From Gammaproteobacteria bacterium (GTDB taxonomy: Bacteria; Pseudomonadota; Gammaproteobacteria; Thiohalospirales; Thiohalospiraceae): DNA of 5,520 bases. Below the pieces are notes generated by a model. It was not told where the DNA came from. It saw nothing but the letters and a program-made list of their open reading frames with translations, and ran no database searches. Positions 1 through 5,520 of this stretch are shown piece after piece. Both the position numbers and the translations under genes were made by a program. The stretch spans positions 1 through 5,520 of the forward strand of contig JABURU010000143.1 in the NCBI GenBank assembly GCA_014762485.1, written 5' to 3'. Every line of letters begins with the position of its first letter. The first letter of the stretch is position 1.

Positions 1-329
1 AAGCGCAAACCATAAGAGAACTTGTTTACCAGAATAAAATCGCCAGGTAACAGTGTTGGCATCATTGAGCCGGAGGGAATACGGAATGGCTCGACTATAA
101 ATGAACGCAATACTAATACTATTAGAATAACCGGAAAAAACGCCCTCGCGGTTTCTGCGATAGCAGGCATACGTACTACGCGATTAATTTCCTCAGGTCC
201 CAGGCCCTGTAAGGCGAGGTCCGCTGCTTTTTTATCCCGATTCTTTGCAGATATCTTTTTGTCGTAGTAGACAATCCCACCTGAAATGATGGTTAAGATT
301 ACCAATAAAGCGTTAAAGTCAAAGTGCAT
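1..329 (-). CDS. lepB: Signal peptidase I, N-terminal part (runs off the left edge)
   Basis: Leader peptidase of the inner membrane, which cuts signal peptides from exported proteins on the periplasmic side. I translated 109 codons from the ATG at 329. A hydrophobic segment lies at about residues 7-22, a charged cytoplasmic loop (many K, R, D, E) at 23-62, and a second membrane segment at about 63-78. The family's box B follows, PSGSMMPTLLPGDFILV at 85-101, with the catalytic serine at Ser88 in the SGSMM motif. The general-base lysine and the rest of the catalytic domain lie outside the window, so this is an edge truncation and not a broken gene. The start overlaps the lepA stop by one base (TAATG). 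A good ribosome site, AGGGAAG, lies in the last lepA codons at 335-341, five bases before the start. Translation is therefore probably coupled to lepA. The two-membrane-segment layout is the one known from proteobacterial LepB. Confidence 0.97.
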   Translation of the reverse strand, partial: MHFDFNALLVILTIISGGIVYYDKKISAKNRDKKAADLALQGLGPEEINRVVRMPAIAETARAFFPVILIVLVLRSFIVEPFRIPSGSMMPTLLPGDFILVNKFSYGLR

Positions 330-2131
330 TATTTCTTCCCTACATCCAGTACCGCGAGGAAGGCCTCTTGTGGTATTTCCACTTTACCTACCATCTTCAT
401 ACGTTTCTTACCGGCTTTTTGTTTTTCCAACAACTTACGTTTACGTGATACATCACCGCCATAACATTTGGCGGTAACATTTTTACGTAAGGCTTTTATG
501 TTTGAGCGCGCAATAATCTTTGAACCAATGGCGGCCTGTAAGGCCACATCAAACATCTGGCGAGGAATGACCTCTTTCATGCTTTCTACCAGTGCGCGGC
601 CTTGAGATTCTGATTTATCTCGGTGAACGATTAGCGCCAGTGCATCGACAGGATCACCACCGATGAGGATATCCAGACGAACCAGGTCTGCGGCCTGGTA
701 ACGTTTGAATTCATAGTCCAGAGAGGCGAAGCCACGCGATACTGATTTCAGTCGGTCAAAGAAGTCCAGTACCACTTCATTCATCGGTAATTCATAGGTC
801 AGTGCAACCTGGTTACCCACATACTGCATATTTTTTTGTACGCCACGCTTTTCAATACACAGGGTAATTACGTTGCCCAGGTATTCATCCGGGACCAGTA
901 TATTGGCCTCGATAATGGGTTCCCGGATCTCATCTATCAAGTTCACTGCTGGCAAGTTGGCGGGGTTATCGACATGAATCACTTCCCCCTTGGTCGTTGA
1001 AACCTCATATACAACTGTTGGTGCCGTGGTGATCAGATCCAGGTCGTACTCTCGCTCCAGGCGCTCCTGCACAATTTCCATGTGCAGCATGCCGAGGAAG
1101 CCGCAGCGGAAACCAAAGCCCAGGGCGGTTGATGTCTCAGGCTCATAGAATAATGCGGAGTCATTTAGACGCAGTTTGGACAGCGCATCACGTAGATCTT
1201 CGTAATCATCGGAGCTTACTGGAAAGAGACCGGCAAATACACGGGGTTGAACCTGTTTAAACCCGGGTAAAGGCGCTTCGGCACGCTGCTTATCCAGAGT
1301 GATGGTGTCCCCCACCGGGGCTCCATCGATCTCCTTGATGCCGGCGATAATAAAGCCTACTTCACCGGCCTTTAGGTAATCTGTGTCGTGACGTTTAGGG
1401 GTAAAGATACCGACATGATCAACCTGGTAGGTACGATCTGTCGACATGACATAGATTTTGTCTTTTTTACGCAAAGTCCCCTGTTTAACCCGTACCAAAG
1501 AGACGACGCCCACATAGCTATCAAACCAGGAGTCAATGATCAGGGCCTGGAGAGGGGCATTTTCATCACCTTGCGGCGCGGGGATGGTATGAATCAGGGT
1601 TTCCAGTAAGTCCTCGATGCCGACCCCGGTTTTAGCACTAACACGCGGCGCTTCGCTCGCCTCGATACCAATGATCTCTTCAATTTCATCTATGACCCGC
1701 TCTGGATCCGACGCAGGCAGGTCAATCTTGTTAAGTACGGTAAGTACTTCGAGTCCTTGCTCTATCGCGGTGTAACAGTTGGCTACACTCTGCGCCTCTA
1801 CACCTTGAGAGGCATCCACAACGAGCAGCGCGCCTTCACAGGCGGACAGTGAGCGGGAAACCTCATATGAAAAATCCACGTGCCCGGGGGTATCGATGAA
1901 GTTCAGCTGGTAGGTATTTCCATCCTTGGCATGGTAGTCGAGCGTAACACTTTGAGCCTTAATTGTGATACCGCGTTCACGCTCCAAATCCATGGAATCC
2001 AGTACCTGGGCCTCCATTTCGCGCTCGCTGAGGCCACCGCAGGTTTGAATGAGTCGATCTGAAAGAGTGGATTTGCCGTGATCGATGTGGGCGATAATAG
2101 AAAAGTTACGTATGTGCTCTAATTGGGCCAT
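329..2131 (-). CDS. lepA: Elongation factor 4 (LepA), ribosome-associated GTPase
   Basis: Translational GTPase related to EF-G. It binds the ribosome and is reported to act in back-translocation or in translation initiation and ribosome assembly. All G motifs are visible, numbered from the chosen start: G1 AHIDHGKST at 14-22, G2 region RERGITI at 51-57, G3 DTPGH at 80-84, G4 NKID at 134-137 and G5 SAK at 165-167. The family hallmark FRCGFLGMLHMEI is in the middle, and the C-terminal LepA-specific domain carries a basic stretch (KCYGGDVSRKRKLLEKQ) and ends in FLAVLDVGKK. The ATG at 2131 gives 600 aa, very close to the 599 aa of E. coli LepA. An in-frame GTG at 2149 would add only six residues (MALVYL) outside family homology. 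Neither start has a convincing Shine-Dalgarno sequence. The gene sits 77 nt after the CxxC gene and overlaps lepB by one base. It is intact. Confidence 0.97.
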   Translation of the reverse strand: MAQLEHIRNFSIIAHIDHGKSTLSDRLIQTCGGLSEREMEAQVLDSMDLERERGITIKAQSVTLDYHAKDGNTYQLNFIDTPGHVDFSYEVSRSLSACEGALLVVDASQGVEAQSVANCYTAIEQGLEVLTVLNKIDLPASDPERVIDEIEEIIGIEASEAPRVSAKTGVGIEDLLETLIHTIPAPQGDENAPLQALIIDSWFDSYVGVVSLVRVKQGTLRKKDKIYVMSTDRTYQVDHVGIFTPKRHDTDYLKAGEVGFIIAGIKEIDGAPVGDTITLDKQRAEAPLPGFKQVQPRVFAGLFPVSSDDYEDLRDALSKLRLNDSALFYEPETSTALGFGFRCGFLGMLHMEIVQERLEREYDLDLITTAPTVVYEVSTTKGEVIHVDNPANLPAVNLIDEIREPIIEANILVPDEYLGNVITLCIEKRGVQKNMQYVGNQVALTYELPMNEVVLDFFDRLKSVSRGFASLDYEFKRYQAADLVRLDILIGGDPVDALALIVHRDKSESQGRALVESMKEVIPRQMFDVALQAAIGSKIIARSNIKALRKNVTAKCYGGDVSRKRKLLEKQKAGKKRMKMVGKVEIPQEAFLAVLDVGKK

Positions 2132-2142
2132 CAGGTATACCA

Positions 2143-2157
2143 GTGCCACGTAGGCAC
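2143..2157 (-). repeat. Short inverted repeat (hairpin) in the lepA leader
   Basis: The minus strand reads GTGCC-TACGT-GGCAC: a perfect 5-bp stem with a 5-nt loop, ending 11 bases before the lepA ATG at 2131. It occupies the place where a ribosome binding site would be expected or just upstream of it, and it covers the alternative GTG codon at 2149. There is no U-run after it, so it is not a convincing terminator. A stem this short can arise by chance. Confidence 0.3.
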
Positions 2158-2194
2158 ATTACTTAGTTGATTTAGCGCGAAAAACAAGCCGCCT

Positions 2195-2200
2195 ATTCTA
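2195..2200 (-). promoter_or_regulatory. Possible -10 box ahead of lepA (weak)
   Basis: On the minus strand this reads TAGAAT, which matches the sigma70 -10 consensus TATAAT at five of six bases. It lies in the only sizeable gap of the cluster, about 64 nt before the lepA start. The hexamer at the expected -35 spacing (TTCTGC region) matches TTGACA poorly, and there is no extended -10 TG. It may therefore be chance. An internal promoter would make sense, since lepA and lepB are housekeeping genes behind a stress operon. Confidence 0.25.
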
Positions 2201-2208
2201 CCTGAACA

Positions 2209-2445
2209 TCAGGATGGGCAGAACTGCTGGAGCAGGGCTTTTTCATCAAAAAAGTAGTGACATATCTCGATATTTCCGGCCATCAGCACAGGTATCAGGG
2301 TGTCATAGCGCTCTACAAGTTGAGGATCATCATCAATATCGATGATATTTAGCTCAAACCCTAGCTTTTGTTTCCATGGATGCAGTGCCTGTAACATATC
2401 TTCGCAGAGGTGGCAGTAGCTGCGAATATACAGGGTTAGTACCAT
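2209..2445 (-). CDS. Small glutaredoxin-like protein with CxxC motif
   Basis: A 78-residue protein of the glutaredoxin-like (DUF836-type) thioredoxin-fold family. The order of elements fits a minimal thioredoxin fold: beta strand LTLYIRS at 3-9, active-site motif CHLC (Cys11, Cys14), helix, strand ELNIIDID at 31-38, then the expected cis-proline region LIPVL with Pro52, and the end motif EICHYFFDEKAL. Two further cysteines sit at 62 and 76. There is no signal peptide, so it should be cytoplasmic. Family members are inferred to be thiol-disulfide oxidoreductases, but I know of no established substrate. The ATG at 2445 lies one base after the degP stop, without a strong ribosome site (only TGAG upstream), so its translation is probably coupled to degP. 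The same kind of small gene sits between mucD and lepA in Pseudomonas-type genomes. The family call is firm and the function is not. Confidence 0.9.
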   Translation of the reverse strand: MVLTLYIRSYCHLCEDMLQALHPWKQKLGFELNIIDIDDDPQLVERYDTLIPVLMAGNIEICHYFFDEKALLQQFCPS

Positions 2446-2446
2446 G

Positions 2447-3871
2447 TTACTCAGGTATTTTCAGGGCCAAATAAATAGGCGGCTGATCACTTTGTCTATG
2501 AACGTAAATTGAGGCCGCTCGCCCTTTGGGCAGGCCTTTGACTAATTTACGGAACTGGAAAATCCCCTGTATCCGGGTGCCATTAAGCCGCAGGATGACA
2601 TCGCCGCGTTTTAGGCCTGCACGTTTTGCTGGTCCGCCAGATATTCTGGTGACCAGTACGCCGCCGACGAGATTCAACTCTTTACCCATTTCATCAGGCA
2701 CTGGCGCGATACTCAAGCCCAGCGAGCTATCTTTATAATGTTTATCTGCAGGTTTCTTACTTAATTGATCCGATTCTGGTAATGCCTCGATCGTGACATA
2801 TTTGGTGATGGTGTCGCCTTTCCTAATCACGGTTAGTTTGGCTTTACTGCCAACTTTGGTACGCCCAACAGCCGGGGGTAAATCAGATGAGTAGGTAATA
2901 TCCTTGTCATTATATTTGATGATGACGTCGCCCTGCTCCAGGCCACCTTTGCTCGCTGGGCTATCTTCAAATACCTTGGATACCAGCGCCCCTTTAGGAT
3001 TTTTCAGGCCAAATGATTCGGCCAGGCCGCGATCAACATTTTGAATATAAACGCCTAACCAGCCACGTGACACGTGGCCAGAGTCTTTAAGCTGCTCGGC
3101 CACTTCCAGTGCAATATCCATAGGGATGGCAAAAGACAGGCCCATAAAGCCGCCTGTCTGGCTATATATTTGCGCATTTACTCCGATGACCTCGCCTTCC
3201 ATATTAAACAGTGGTCCACCAGAGTTACCCGGATTAATCGCCACATCGGTCTGGATAAAAGGGACGTAGGTTTCATTCGGCAGGCTGCGATTAATCGCGC
3301 TTACAATACCGACCGATACCGAGTGTTCAAAACCAAATGGGGAGCCGATAGCCATGACCCATTCTCCAACTTTGGTTTCACCGGATTTGCCCAGCTTTAC
3401 TTCGGGTAAGTCATCAGCATCTATTTTTAAAACGGCAATATCACTACGAGGATCGCTACCGATCAATTCTGCCTTGAACTCACGACGATCATGGAAGCGT
3501 ACGATGATCTCTTCCGCCCCTTTCACCACATGATGGTTGGTCATGATGTAGCCATCTTCTGACAAGACAAAACCAGAGCCTAGTGAGGTCGCGTCACGCT
3601 GTTGAGGCTCACTTTCACCCTCTTCACCATTAAAGCGCTTAAATAATTCTCCCCATGGAGAGCCCTCGGGCATCTCGAAGCCTGGCGGCAAGCGACTTTC
3701 CGTACTGACTTTTTGAATGGTACTGATATTTACAATTGAACTACGGTTCTCTTCCACCATGCCGGTGAATTCGGGCAGTCCATGCGCAAAGATAACGTTG
3801 TTCCAGAGTATGAAAATGGAGGCTATAAGATAACGCGAAAAGCGAGTAGCGCGACGACTTGAAAAAAACAT
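2447..3871 (-). CDS. mucD: Periplasmic serine protease/chaperone of the DegP/HtrA family (MucD type)
   Basis: HtrA-type endoprotease that degrades or refolds damaged envelope proteins. In Pseudomonas, MucD also dampens AlgU/RpoE signalling. The 474 aa start with a signal peptide: basic RRATRFSR at 6-13, hydrophobic core 14-28, and likely cleavage after Ala29 (IFA|HG). The mature N-terminus GLPEFTGMVEENRSSIVNIS is MucD-like. A polar, acidic LA-type loop at about 57-96 precedes the chymotrypsin-like domain. The catalytic triad is visible: His114 in TNHHVV, Asp144 in SDIAVLKI and Ser217 in NPGNSGGPL. PDZ1 spans about 262-363 and PDZ2 about 383-472. The ATG at 3871 has a good ribosome site, AGGA at 3879-3882, seven bases upstream. 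It lies 19 nt after rseC. I saw no sigma-E-like promoter (GAACTT/TCTGA) just ahead of it, so it probably relies on the operon transcript. The gene is intact; degP or htrA would be acceptable alternative names. Confidence 0.96.
   Translation of the reverse strand: MFFSSRRATRFSRYLIASIFILWNNVIFAHGLPEFTGMVEENRSSIVNISTIQKVSTESRLPPGFEMPEGSPWGELFKRFNGEEGESEPQQRDATSLGSGFVLSEDGYIMTNHHVVKGAEEIIVRFHDRREFKAELIGSDPRSDIAVLKIDADDLPEVKLGKSGETKVGEWVMAIGSPFGFEHSVSVGIVSAINRSLPNETYVPFIQTDVAINPGNSGGPLFNMEGEVIGVNAQIYSQTGGFMGLSFAIPMDIALEVAEQLKDSGHVSRGWLGVYIQNVDRGLAESFGLKNPKGALVSKVFEDSPASKGGLEQGDVIIKYNDKDITYSSDLPPAVGRTKVGSKAKLTVIRKGDTITKYVTIEALPESDQLSKKPADKHYKDSSLGLSIAPVPDEMGKELNLVGGVLVTRISGGPAKRAGLKRGDVILRLNGTRIQGIFQFRKLVKGLPKGRAASIYVHRQSDQPPIYLALKIPE
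3062..3078. repeat. Perfect 17-base palindrome inside mucD
   Basis: GCCACGTG-A-CACGTGGC: two 8-base arms around one central base, containing two CACGTG hexamers one base apart. It lies in the coding sequence for GHVSRGW, at the junction of the protease domain and PDZ1. The SRGWLGV segment is conserved in HtrA proteins, so part of the sequence is set by the protein. It could be a chance palindrome, an mRNA hairpin or a protein-binding site. The sequence alone does not decide. Confidence 0.35.
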
Positions 3872-3890
3872 GAATAATTCCTGCGTAAAA

Positions 3891-4373
3891 TTAGCTGCGA
3901 TGTAGTTTTATTTCAGCTCTGTTTTCGATCAACTGAACAATTTCAGGATAATATCGTTGATCATGCTGGCATTTGTGCTGAATATTCGTCATCCAGCGAT
4001 ATGCGCCAATTAAGCCTAATATCATACCCAGTATAGCTGGCCATTCTCCGGCGACTTGAAATGACTGTGCCAGCATATCAAAAATAATGGCAAAGCCTAA
4101 TATAAATACCAGAGGTAGCATATAAACCAGAAAAGAGCCCTGTAACAGCCCTCCTTCACTTAAGTGCAGCAGCACTTTGTCCCCTTTTTGCAAACCTATA
4201 GGATCATCCAGCCATAATTCCGTGGTTCGTTTGCCGACGTATTTGGATAATACCTGGGTACCGCAACCCTGGCGGGCGGAACAGTGTGAGCATGAGGTTT
4301 GACGCTGTGCCTGTATACGTACGCGCTTATGCCTGGGATCTGTATCGATGACATAGGCCGTCTCTTCGATCAT
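3891..4373 (-). CDS. rseC: RseC/MucC family membrane protein of the sigma-E operon
   Basis: A 160-aa inner-membrane protein of the RseC/MucC family. The N-terminal cytoplasmic part carries a cysteine cluster, CSHCSARQGC, with Cys28, Cys31 and Cys37, which looks able to bind a metal or cluster or to do thiol chemistry. Two hydrophobic segments follow at about 77-98 and 108-126, joined by a short loop, and the C-terminal tail contains a fourth cysteine (Cys135). The role is poorly defined: RseC has a modest effect on sigma-E activity, and E. coli work linked it with the Rsx complex in keeping SoxR reduced. The start ATG at 4373 overlaps the rseB stop (ATGA, 4 nt). A strong ribosome site, AGGAAG, lies in rseB at 4381-4386, seven bases upstream, which settles this start. 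It is followed 19 nt later by mucD. The length is normal for the family. Confidence 0.94.
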   Translation of the reverse strand: MIEETAYVIDTDPRHKRVRIQAQRQTSCSHCSARQGCGTQVLSKYVGKRTTELWLDDPIGLQKGDKVLLHLSEGGLLQGSFLVYMLPLVFILGFAIIFDMLAQSFQVAGEWPAILGMILGLIGAYRWMTNIQHKCQHDQRYYPEIVQLIENRAEIKLHRS

Positions 4374-5353
4374 TTACTCGCTTCCTTATAACGAACCGAT
4401 TCACTAATCATTCGAACGGTAGCTTCAGGCACTTCGCCAACGGCGGTGATTTGTAAACCATTTAGCTCAGTTGAATAGGAGTTGACTGCGCCCATTGCCT
4501 TGGCGCCCTGCATCGCCTTCTGTCGGCCTGATAGTGCTTCAATAAATACCGAGACGGTAGACAGGCCATCACTATAGACCAGTTGGTGCAAAGGATTGCT
4601 TTGCTTGTTCTGATACTTGTTTTGATGGCCGATTAAGGCAAAGCCCTTAGGTAATGCCTGTACTTCCCAGTTATCCTGCCCAGTACCCCTTGGTCCTTCC
4701 ACGATACGTTGCTCGTATCGGTAAGATGAAAATTCCTGCTGACTAACATTGGGGGTAAATAGTGAGTCATCGAACTGTTGAGGAAACTCCAGGCTGGTAA
4801 ACATAAATTGTTCTATTACATGGTTGTTATTGCGCAAGTCGGCCTTCAATAGCATACCGGTCTGATTATCGATCCAGATATGATAGCTATAACGGTATTC
4901 ATCACGAGGAAGGATCAGGATCTGCTGGGCTGCACGGCCTGATATGCGGCCGCTGCGCCCTAACTGAAAACGGTATACATCACTGATTTTATCTATTTGC
5001 TGAGGAAGTATATGAGGAAATCCAGGTTTGCTTTGACCGGCTTTTTCGACGATCACAGAGCGTGTATCTGGCAGGATACATAACACTTTGTCATTATTTT
5101 TGATCACCTCACGTGGGGCACCTGTCAGGCTTATCAATCTTTCCCGTTCACCGTTAGCGGTAACGCCATGAATAATACGCATTGCACTTAATTGACTACC
5201 ATGCTGGTAAACAAATGTGCCATCATAATTTAAATTACGTAAGGCCTCGCCCATACGCTGAAGCCACGCTAAAGCATCCTGGTGAGAAATATCTTTTGCT
5301 AATGCGGGAGAGAACAGAGTTATTATAATAAAAGCAAACAGAGCACGAATCAT
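4370..5353 (-). CDS. rseB: RseB/MucB, periplasmic regulator of the anti-sigma factor RseA
   Basis: Periplasmic protein that binds the outer part of RseA and shields it from DegS cleavage. Mislocalised lipoproteins or LPS release it, which lets the sigma-E response start. The 327 aa begin with a clear signal peptide: MIRALF, hydrophobic core 5-15, and SPALA with cleavage after Ala19. The mature protein has the LolA-like N-terminal domain (about 22-205), including the conserved YDGTFVYQHG at 43-52, and YHIWIDNQTGMLLKADL around 157-173. The smaller C-terminal RseA-binding domain (about 222-320) carries WEVQALPKGF, HQLVYSDGLSTVSVFIE and AVGEVPEATV. The start ATG lies 8 nt after the rseA stop. A GGGGAG ribosome site overlaps the end of rseA, with rather long spacing (about 11 nt). 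The gene overlaps rseC by 4 nt. It is intact, with normal length for the family. Confidence 0.96.
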   Translation of the reverse strand: MIRALFAFIIITLFSPALAKDISHQDALAWLQRMGEALRNLNYDGTFVYQHGSQLSAMRIIHGVTANGERERLISLTGAPREVIKNNDKVLCILPDTRSVIVEKAGQSKPGFPHILPQQIDKISDVYRFQLGRSGRISGRAAQQILILPRDEYRYSYHIWIDNQTGMLLKADLRNNNHVIEQFMFTSLEFPQQFDDSLFTPNVSQQEFSSYRYEQRIVEGPRGTGQDNWEVQALPKGFALIGHQNKYQNKQSNPLHQLVYSDGLSTVSVFIEALSGRQKAMQGAKAMGAVNSYSTELNGLQITAVGEVPEATVRMISESVRYKEASK

Positions 5354-5361
5354 TTTGTCGG

Positions 5362-5520
5362 CTACTCCCCTGATTCTTGACCTTCATAACCAATGACTCG
5401 CATATACGGTGGTAAAGCCTGTATGCCTTGCGTTGAACCGACCTCATTGTAATTCACCCCGTAACCATTTAATCGAGACCCTTGTTCCGCCTTGTTATCA
5501 ACAGGAGCGTTCCTGGCATC
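5362..5520 (-). CDS. rseA: C-terminal end of anti-sigma factor RseA/MucA (runs off the right edge)
   Basis: The last 52 codons of a gene ending in TAG at 5362-5364, open through to the window edge. I found it by translating upstream of rseB. The tail first has a polar, linker-like stretch (DARNAPVDNKAEQGSR), then LNGYGVNYNEVG and a conserved-looking end, QALPPYMRVIGYEGQESGE. This resembles the periplasmic C-terminus of RseA/MucA proteins in Pseudomonas-like gammaproteobacteria, which close with a similar LPYxR motif. The position directly before rseB supports the call. By family knowledge RseA crosses the inner membrane once, holds the sigma factor with its N-terminal domain and is cut by DegS and RseP. 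None of those parts is in the window. The segment seen here would be on the periplasmic side, where RseB acts. The sigma factor gene itself should lie further right. Confidence 0.88.
   Translation of the reverse strand, partial: DARNAPVDNKAEQGSRLNGYGVNYNEVGSTQGIQALPPYMRVIGYEGQESGE

Noticed and set aside
22..477. Plus-strand open frames at 22-267 and 286-477
   Set aside because: They lie opposite the N-terminal part of lepB and the end of lepA, both clear family members. Their translations show no recognisable domain.
1733..1749. Inverted/direct repeat AAGTAC-GGTAA-GTACTT
   Set aside because: It encodes the repeated Val-Leu pair of VLTVLNK, next to the G4 motif of LepA. Repeated codons explain it.
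1388..2062. Plus-strand open frames at 1388-1609 and 1880-2062
   Set aside because: They are antisense shadows of the conserved lepA coding sequence.
2132..2149. GTG start for lepA at 2149 (606 aa)
   Set aside because: The extra residues MALVYL fall outside family homology. The ATG at 2131 gives a length almost equal to E. coli LepA, and the GTG has no better ribosome site.
2106..2159. 17-codon upstream reading frame overlapping the lepA start
   Set aside because: The ATG at 2159 has no ribosome site, and the peptide has no recognisable feature. A frame this short is expected by chance.
2526..3409. Plus-strand open frames at 2526-2738 and 3074-3409
   Set aside because: They are antisense to mucD, whose catalytic triad and PDZ domains are intact. 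There is no family resemblance in the antisense products.
3872..4100. Sigma-E-type promoter (GAACTT plus TCTGA) ahead of mucD
   Set aside because: I looked on the minus strand and found no pair of boxes at suitable spacing. Only isolated partial matches were present.
5235..5447. Minus-strand 70-codon open frame across the rseA-rseB junction
   Set aside because: It is out of frame with both rseA and rseB. The rseA tail and the rseB signal peptide in the other frames explain the region.

Overview
The window is a compact chromosomal locus with every gene on the minus strand. Read in transcription order (right to left), it holds the C-terminal end of rseA/mucA, complete rseB/mucB, rseC/mucC and a mucD/degP-type periplasmic protease, then a small glutaredoxin-like CxxC protein, complete lepA (elongation factor 4), and the first 109 codons of lepB (signal peptidase I). 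This order matches the Pseudomonas-type algU-mucABCD-grx-lepA-lepB arrangement. Together with the RseA/B/C families themselves, it points to a gammaproteobacterium with moderate GC content. I cannot name the genus. The mucD-like protease (474 aa, two PDZ domains, in the operon) fits the Pseudomonas layout better than the E. coli one, where degP is unlinked.

Layout: 5362-5520 rseA tail; 4370-5353 rseB; 3891-4373 rseC; 2447-3871 degP/mucD; 2209-2445 CxxC protein; 2132-2208 the only real intergenic gap (77 nt); 329-2131 lepA; 1-329 lepB, running off the left edge. The other junctions are tight: 8 nt (rseA-rseB), a 4-nt ATGA overlap (rseB-rseC), 19 nt (rseC-degP), 1 nt (degP-CxxC protein) and a 1-nt TAATG overlap (lepA-lepB). 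No stretch over 300 bases lacks a gene. I see no plus-strand gene, RNA gene, mobile element, CRISPR array or strong terminator.

How the genes work together: by family knowledge, RseA is the inner-membrane anti-sigma factor that holds the envelope-stress sigma factor (RpoE/AlgU). RseB binds the periplasmic part of RseA and senses misplaced lipoproteins or LPS. RseC is a small cysteine-bearing membrane protein of uncertain role. MucD/DegP destroys or refolds damaged envelope proteins. LepA acts on ribosomes, and LepB removes signal peptides from exported proteins, so the cluster links envelope stress sensing, periplasmic quality control and protein export. Nothing here looks like a wholly new system. 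The least understood parts are the 78-residue CxxC protein and RseC, both with cysteine motifs and both embedded in this operon, and the lepA leader, which has a short hairpin and no visible Shine-Dalgarno sequence.
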